Both the position numbers and the translations under genes were made by a program. From positions 541,001 to 605,000 of the forward strand of contig JARFIW010000999.1 in assembly GCA_036346225.1 (NCBI GenBank): a stretch of 64,000 bases of DNA, in the 5' to 3' direction. Of the stretch, positions 58,195 through 64,000 are shown piece by piece. A model generated the notes under the pieces. It saw nothing but the letters and a program-made list of their open reading frames with translations. It was not told the DNA's origin and did no database searches. The DNA comes from Platerodrilus igneus. Taxonomy: Eukaryota; Arthropoda; Insecta; Coleoptera; Lycidae. Every line of letters starts with the position of its first letter. Within the stretch, counting starts at the first letter, position 1.

Positions 58195-58860
58195 CCTAGA
58201 AAAATCTAATATTAATTGATATTAGACAAGATATATTTATCGCGAAAGAAACAAAAATAATCTTTTATATGTTCGCGAGAGGGTATGTGTGTAAAACGGT
58301 AAGGGGTAGTCGGATTTTAAATCTGTTTGCAGATTCAGATTCTGCGTAAAATTCTAGACTAATTTGATGTGTCACATGACTAAAAAATTTATAAAAACGG
58401 TCAGAAATCGCTGCTGATAAAAAAAATCTTAATATGAGGGCAACTCCCTAGGGGATAGTGTTATTTAAACAATTCCTAGAAATTCAGGTAGCAGAGGAAA
58501 ATCTAATATTAATTGACATCAAACAAGGTATATTTATCTTAAAAGAAACAAAAATAATCTTATATATGTTCGCTAGAGGGTATGCGTGTAAAACGGTAAG
58601 GGATGGTCCGATTTTAAATCTATTTATAGATTCGGATTCTGTGTAAAATTATAGACTAATTTGATGTGTCGCGTGACTAAAAAATTTATAAGGACGGTCA
58701 GAAACCGCTGCCGGTGAAAAATCTTAAAATGAGTGTAGCTCCCTGGGGGATAATTCTATCTAAAAAATTCCTCGAAATTCTGGTAGCTGAGAGAAATCTA
58801 ATATTAATTGACACTAAACAAGAAATATTGATCTCGAAAGATGAAATGGCTAGTTGAAGA
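58195..58860. repeat. 298-bp tandem repeat, about 2.2 units
   Basis: AAAATCTAATATTAATTGA recurs at about 58,200, 58,498 and 58,794. Between them are TATATTTATC, GAAACAAAAATAATC, ATGTTCGCNAGAGGGTATG, GTAAAACGGTAAGG and GACGGTCAGAAATCGCTG in the same order. The region 58,140-58,195 carries a diverged partial unit. No coding function seen. Confidence 0.8.
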
Positions 58861-59457
58861 AAAATATTTGGTCCAGAATGTTTAAGGGAATGAGGATGCT
58901 GGAGGAAATGAGATCCCAAGATTCTTGATTTTCTCCTACTCATAATTGAATGTAAAAACCCATGGTCATAAATACCAAAAGTCCGGAACAACAAATAGAC
59001 AAAACAAGTTCTTAAACGCATTTTACAAAGAGAAAAATATAGAAAATTTATTTACTTTGAAACGTCTTAAAACATTGCATTTAGTGCTAGATACAATAAC
59101 CTCAAATTTACCAGGGGGTTACATTTCCCGAGGCGACAAAATATGTTGCTAAATCATTAGGCATAACACTTACTCAAGATATGAACATGTATTTACTTTA
59201 GTGTAGAATGTACAACTAGGTTAGGCCATAGGGTTGTGTATAGTTACCAATAAATGACAAATAAGTTTCAAGTTTGGAATATTGTGCTACATTGTTCATT
59301 CTAGGATATATTAAAAAATATATGCGATAATATTGGGAAATAATGTATCTGTGTATTTCATTAAAATTTTATTTGAATCATTAAAGGTATATAGTTTCTA
59401 GCCATGTCTGATGTAAATTATTCTTATGTTTACCTATGGAGCAAATTGGTCCTATGT
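58861..59457. other. Unassigned DNA
   Basis: A 68-codon plus frame (58,946-59,152) has no domain. Nothing else recognised. Confidence 0.4.
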
Positions 59458-59800
59458 CTTTCTATGGCAGTCAACCCAACGTACATGAATTATATCTTGT
59501 TAGGGTTAAAGTGATTAGTAAGGTTGCTAACCTGTTCGAAATTTATAGTTGGTAAGTAGAATAAGCAGTAAGGTATGTGGTATGGGTTAATGGTATATTT
59601 ATAAGGGTAATACATTGAATAGAAACCAAAGCGACAGCCCAAAAACAATAAGCGTGCGTATATTATACATTATTTGAATCCTAAATAATATGTGTGTCTA
59701 TGGTAGGCAACCCTACATACTTGAATATTGTTATGATAGGGTTAAATTAATTATTAGGGTGGCTGCCCTGATCGAAATTAACAGTTGGTAACTATACAAT
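59458..59800 (+). repeat. AGGCAACCC dispersed repeat, two tandem copies
   Basis: Two copies about 240 bp apart of TATGGYAGNCAACCCNAC, ACATGAATTAT / ACTTGAATATT, TTAGGGTTAAAGTGATTA and CGAAATTNACAGTTGGTAA. The same sequence lies inside foldback elements A, B and C (29,310, 35,570 and 41,410). It may therefore be a separate element captured by them. Confidence 0.65.
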
Positions 59801-60039
59801 AAAGCATATGTAGTAATAGTAAGTGTCTCTTCCTCCTGCCGCATTTCTTTTCTAACACATTGATTTTCACATCTACCGCATAGAAGGCGATAGCGCTTTG
59901 TAAACTAAATGGGAATAATAAGGGGCAGAGCTAAAATAATTCCCCCTCCTTCCTTAAATATGTCCTGTTTATGTGTATTTCACAAGGGTATATTTTGCAG
60001 TAGTCACTTATATTTTAAACCTATACCTTGTTAAAGTTT

Positions 60040-60245
60040 TTCGTACGCGTGTTAAACGTGGAATTTAAATCTAATCGGTGGTGTATTAAAAGGATAATAA
60101 GTAGGTTTTCATCTTACAACTGAATGTTGGAAATTAAATGCTTGGAATAGAGCACCTAACTTGCCGAAGAAGCAAACAGATAAATCAGTGGAGTTAACCT
60201 GGTTTTATTATTTTTAAGCTGTGAGTACTGTTTGAGTTTTTCTTG
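60040..60245 (+). repeat. Dispersed repeat S, copy 2
   Basis: GTACGCGTGTTAAACGTGG, GGTGGTGTATTAA, AATGTTGGAAATTAAATGC and GTGGAGTTAA match 19,120-19,345 in order. Confidence 0.5.
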
Positions 60246-60769
60246 TTCTGTTTTTGTTTACGCTTGATAAAATATAGTATATTTTTTATGATTTCTTTAA
60301 GAAAAATTATCTTGGGACGTTTTAAGAAAAAACGGACAGGAAAGGTATTTTGGTTTGAGTATCAAAATGACGTTTACCTTTTAGTGAAAAATTCAATTGC
60401 GTTATGAATTACGAGCTAGAAAGTGTATAAAAATAACGATTTGACAGATACCAAACTAAAAACAAATTGAGATTGATATAGGTATGATTTACGACGACAT
60501 GAAGAATTATTGAGTGGGAAATAAAGTTTGGAGAAAAATTTTGGTCTCAAGCGCGACGGACTTCTTCAGGAATGAATGGGTACCTAGAATTGTAAGGTTA
60601 TTCATGATTGCTAACAAAGTTTTAATTAATATGTATAAATGAGTGAAGATATAGATGTGTCCGTAGGGAGTTGATGCGAAAAAAAATTAAAACCGAACGG
60701 GACTTACAATGTAAATAAAAAGAACATCGGCCTTTGTATCTGGAATGTTTACTTTTACAAAATATGCAT

Positions 60770-61393
60770 TCCAATTAGCTTTATTCATAATCCATTTTAC
60801 TTTGCTTCTGGTTGGAGGTCGCTAAAACGCAAATAGTTTATGGGTTCCAGTTGAGTAGTAGTAAAGATGAAGCCGTACAGAGGGTTAGGCAAGCAGCAGA
60901 CTCATTCCCACCCTTGCATTGAAGTGTGTGTTTTTTCCAGTGTGTAAATTAACCAGATCTGAGTTATCTATGAACTGCTCAATCAACTACTTAAGTGTGT
61001 CCTTTTTTTCCGGATCTCCACGTGGGAGAATGTGCATTGATGTCGATCATAATTATACATGGACTTGGGATTTGTGGGAGAAGCTGTTCCAATTGCTGCA
61101 GGAAGAAAGTTGCATTTGGTAAGTATATATCGTATATCGTTATTTTTAGTGGAAATACAATCTGATTGGCAACAACTTGTAGAGATGATTGAAACATGAA
61201 TCTTTGAGCAGCTAATGTTTGCTTTAATAAGTAGTGTCACGAGGACCGGCAGGTATATCTTTTCTAAAGCATTTATATTCCCGTAATTTAAAGGGCTTAT
61301 TTGGTCTAAGGTGAGTTTCCTGTAGGGTTGTACAAATAGGATTATGCCTAGATCGAAGGGGTTGCAATTCAGGAGTATGCAAGAAGCAAACAT
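60770..61393 (-). pseudogene. LINE ORF2 endonuclease domain (broken)
   Basis: Pieces in successive frames spell an apurinic-like endonuclease, the enzyme that nicks target DNA for target-primed reverse transcription. In order: LLNCN near the start (61,393-61,355), TLQETHLRPNKPFKLREY (about 61,325-61,275, with the QETH motif), FRKDIPAGP (about 61,265-61,240), LIKANISCS (about 61,225-61,200), PLKITIYDIYLPNATFF (about 61,160-61,110), IDINAHSPTW (about 61,050-61,020, with N-A-H as in 'GDFNAH'), LVNLHTGK (about 60,960-60,930) and MNKANWNAYF. At least three frameshifts and an in-frame stop make it inactive. Confidence 0.8.
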
Positions 61394-61413
61394 TGAAATT
61401 TTATTGGATTATC

Positions 61414-62440
61414 TTATGCACAGTTGTAAGTAGTAAGTCTTAGTTCAGTGTTCGCATTAACGTTTAGGCATAATCGAATTGGCGGTAATTTTGGTTGGTT
61501 ATATTGAGCCTTGCGGGGTCTTTCTTTTATCCATCCTCTGGTTTTGTGTTGTTCTGCATTTGGATAAATAACCGCATCAACAGACAACGTTGAAGACGGG
61601 GTACGGTCGCTCCAGGTGCGTTTATCAAACGTTGTTTCCAGATCAGAAACAGGTGGTTCGGGATCTCTTTTCTTTAATCTATTGGTTGTCTCTGCATCTA
61701 CAGAGACTTTTGCAAGGATTGGTCCTCCTTCATGTACTTGTTATCTGATACGCACCCTTCCATTACATTATCAACCCCATTCTGAGCTTTATTAGATTTG
61801 ACCTGTATAAGGAGTGCATTTTTAACTATCTCAGTTTTTTTTAAAAGAAGATATCATTTCTACGAGAGAGTTGTTTAATTTTGGAGTTGACATTACTTGA
61901 CCGAAGGTCTTCTGAGTGGTTGAGCTTCGAACAACTAATTTTCTTGCATCAGATTTTGCTGAGTTTTTATTCTCTGGATAATATACTCTTGTTAAAAGAT
62001 TGGGCACTCTCTGTCTGAAACCGCACGCGGCCGTCTGTAATTGACACAACTCTTAAGTTCTTTGCATGGTGTGTCGTCATGAGGTTGACTTCCATAGGCA
62101 CAGATTTTCAGTACCCCATTGGTTTTTAGACCATCTAAGAGTTTCATTTTACTGCAGTGTAAAAAAATATTTGCAGAAAATGACTCCTTTACTGCTATTC
62201 AACTTTGGATGCGGTTGTGTGTCGACCATGGTGCCGCACAGTTCAAGCATTGCAGCTAGTTTAATGGTTTTTTATTTCCAATAACAACAATTCACTTACT
62301 TTTGCCTATAGTATTATGGATATGCTTTTCTAATAAAAACGGATTTATTTTATCAAAATTCACTCCATCTTTTCTTTTCAGGACTAGTATTCGGGGAGTT
62401 GAACCCCTACGAATCCTTCATCTGTTCGCATTTTTGAGGA
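61414..62440 (-). pseudogene. LINE ORF1 Gag-like protein with degenerate zinc knuckles
   Basis: Frames add up to a Jockey-clade Gag, an RNA-binding chaperone. ILVLKRKDGVNFDKINPF and LLEKHIHNTIG (about 62,425-62,310) match the conserved region before the knuckles. The knuckle region (62,102-61,998) reads CAYGSQPHDDTPC then SCVNYRRPRAVSDRECPIF, with Tyr where Cys is expected in two places. It is followed by DARKLVVRSS, TFGQVMSTPKL and a last, long frame ending at 61,414 (TLSVDAVIYPNAEQHKTRG). The stop precedes ORF2 by about 20 bp. Confidence 0.75.
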
Positions 62441-62568
62441 TAGATCCTACGAAGTTATTTGTATACGTGGTGATAGTTCCTAGGTGTGGGGTTGGAGGCA
62501 TCTGTGTATGGCTTGGCGCATTTGATACTTTTCTTCGTTCTTGGGGTTTTTCATTTTAATATTAAGAT

Positions 62569-63752
62569 TTGCGAGATGTATCAAGTGTGAATATGTATGG
62601 TAAATGTTGTATCAGTAAGGTGTACTTTCACTCGCACGTGTATGTGCGCGTGTACGTGTGAATGTGATTAAGTGACTTAAATAAGACACCGAGACCTCTT
62701 TACACCACCACCTCACCACTCCATCAACCCCATGTAAAGATAGCATAGCAGTAGCCCCGTCAAAGCCTCCCACCCCATCAGCAGGGCCCAATCTGAACAC
62801 CTTTCAGCACTACTGAAGGGGGCAAGATTATTCGCCAGATGATGGGACAGCCTACCCTTTGGTTAGAAGGGGTTCAGGTCCCTACTCTATCTGGCGACCC
62901 GAATGCACGACTCTCGGTTGTTGAACCGCCCCCTTTTCGATACAATCTTTTGCCGAGGTTCCAGAGAGCAGAGAAACAAAATAGCGGTGCGCATATAACC
63001 TGTATGTATAGAGTGTAGGTGGAGTTTGTAATTGACGGTGTTTATGGTGCATGCGTGTGTGAAGGTGAGATGTGTGTCTGTGTGTGTATCTGCGTTGCTA
63101 TTGAGAGAGGAGGATTTGATTAAGATGGGATATGTAGAAAGAGGAGAAGACAGATGCCCCAATTAATGGCTTCTCCTCTTTTCTACATATCCTATCTTAA
63201 TCAAATCCCTCCTCTCTCAATAGCAACGCAGATACACACACAGACACACATCTCACCTTCACACACGCATGCACCATAAACACCGTCAATTACAAACTCC
63301 ACCTACACACTATACATACAGGTTATATGCGCACCGCTATTTTGTTTCTCTGCTCTCTGGAACCTCGGCAAAAGATTGTATCGAAAAGGGGGCGGTTCAA
63401 CAACCGAGAGTCGTGCATTCGGGCCGTCAGATAAAGTAGGGACCTAAATCCCTTCTAATCAAAGGGTAGGCTGTCCTATCACATAGCGAATGATCTGGCC
63501 CCCTTCAGTAGTGCTGGAAGGTGTTCAGATTGGGCCCTGCTGAATGGGTGGGAGGCTTTGACGGGGCTACTGCTATGCTATCTTTACATGGGGTTGATGG
63601 AGTGTTGAGGTGGTGGTGTAAAGGGGTATCGGTGTCCTATTTAACTCACTTAATCACATGCACACGTAAACGCGCACATAAATGTGCTAGTGAAAGCACA
63701 CCTTACTGATATAACACTTTCCATACATATTCGCGCTTTATACATCTCGCAA
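62569..63752. repeat. 1.18-kb near-perfect palindrome (snap-back element)
   Basis: Arms 62,569-63,149 and 63,170-63,752 are inverted copies with a 20-bp centre (ACAGATGCCCCAATTAATGG). The outer ends are TTGCGAGATGTA and TACATCTCGCAA. Matching blocks include GTTCAGATTGGGCCCTGCTG, AAAGATAGCATAGCAGTAGC and GGTTGTTGAACCGCCCCC. A few per cent of positions differ by eye. Both arms encode the same 62-codon frame (MFRLGPA...), which is a symmetry by-product. There is no flanking duplication or transposase. The right end lies 4 bp from a gypsy LTR and the left end next to the LINE. Confidence 0.9.
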
Positions 63753-63756
63753 CGCT

Positions 63757-64000
63757 AGTTACATATCCCCCAAATTAGAATATATATGTAATTAACGAAA
63801 CCATTATGAATTAAGAATTATTAAAACTTAAGTTAGATGCAGCAATGTAATATTGAAGGACATAATGAAAACGTTAATAAAAGTTCAACAAGCCGGTCAG
63901 TGAGAACGGAAAGAGACATTGTATTCCAGACGTAACGTGATACTGCAGGTGCAGGTGACAGTAGGTAATAAGACAGCAATTATTAGAATTAAGATTGTTA
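63757..64000 (+). repeat. Gypsy-type LTR copy 3, cut by window edge
   Basis: Starts AGTTACATATCCCCC and includes TTGAAGGACATAATG, GTATTCCAGACGTAACG and TACTGCAGGTGCAGG, matching the LTRs at 22.1 and 55.2 kb in opposite orientation. The element's interior, if present, lies beyond the window. Confidence 0.7.

Larger units (their letters stand above)
60690..62560 (-). mobile_element. Jockey-type non-LTR retrotransposon (LINE), 5' portion, frameshifted
   Basis: On the minus strand, a Gag-like ORF1 (about 62,440-61,414) is followed at once by the endonuclease part of ORF2 (about 61,393-60,690). The reverse transcriptase that should follow is not recognisable beyond KANWNAYF near 60,780. Many frameshifts and stops break both frames. 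The 5' side abuts the large palindrome at 62,569. The assignment rests on the combined Gag zinc-knuckle region and EN motifs. Confidence 0.8.

Noticed and set aside
60540..60585. Hammerhead-ribozyme-like CTGAAGA ... GAGAC on the minus strand
   Set aside because: The invariant GAAA is GAGA and stem II does not pair, so a working core is not supported.
61831..62049. Independent 72-codon gene
   Set aside because: It is the DARKLV...TFGQVMST part of the LINE ORF1 pseudogene, not a separate gene.
62612..62800. 62-codon frame present on both strands of the palindrome (also 63,521-63,709)
   Set aside because: Identical frames in mirror arms are a symmetry effect; no domain or conservation evidence.

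Overview
The window is AT-rich eukaryotic DNA, most likely from an insect or other arthropod. The evidence is a Ty3/gypsy Gag of the insect type, a Jockey-type LINE with arthropod-like endonuclease motifs, arthropod-style initiators (TCAGT-like) downstream of TATA boxes, and many (AT)n, (TG)n and (AC)n microsatellites. I find no intact host gene and no convincing bacterial, organellar or rRNA sequence. Almost everything I can support is a transposable element, a tandem array or a decayed fragment. Most long open frames are repeat-driven or chance frames.

Layout. (1) 1-13,565 is a chain of seven modules of 1.4-2.6 kb. Each is bounded on both sides by (AT)n tracts set in a hairpin of the form CAYAGCA-(AT)n-TGCTRTG. 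Although the modules differ in sequence, all carry a recognisable version of the segment YTGAGCTAGCC, followed by a GTRAG-like splice-donor sequence and sometimes a primer-binding-site-like sequence near the end. An eighth module with the same ends lies at 48,941-51,307. (2) 14,522-16,352 holds two copies of a roughly 605-bp TG...CA repeat that looks like a solo LTR; related copies are at 23.4, 32.0, 38.3 and 46.2 kb. (3) 16,746-18,993 is a duplicated block of degenerate CCATGA-type hexamers. (4) 19,660-22,453 is a decayed gypsy-type retrotransposon on the minus strand, interrupted by a foldback element with a 12-bp target duplication.

(5) 22,981-43,684 is three tandem copies (8.6, 6.25 and 5.9 kb) of a composite unit. 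Each unit is an LTR-bearing spacer plus a long-terminal-inverted-repeat foldback element (A, B, C). The foldback arms contain arrays of a 120-bp repeat (about 7, 5 and 4 units on the left; 2, 2 and 1 on the right). Each 120-bp unit keeps a 40-codon open frame and carries a GGGGC/GCCCC hairpin. (6) 43.7-48.9 kb is mostly unrecognised DNA with an LTR copy, a dispersed repeat split by a tRNA-derived SINE, and a GC-rich minisatellite. (7) 51.8-56.2 kb has two dispersed-repeat copies around a second minus-strand gypsy-type element. (8) 56.2-64 kb holds a possible SAM-domain fragment, minisatellites, a 298-bp tandem repeat, a frameshifted Jockey-type LINE on the minus strand, a 1.18-kb near-perfect palindrome, and the start of a third gypsy-type LTR on the plus strand.

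The pieces do not form a metabolic or regulatory system. The window records nested insertion, tandem amplification and decay. The two items most worth following are the family of (AT)n-bounded modules and the tandemly amplified foldback unit with its 120-bp hairpin arrays. Boundaries given to the base are read by eye; where ends are diffuse they may be off by tens of bases.
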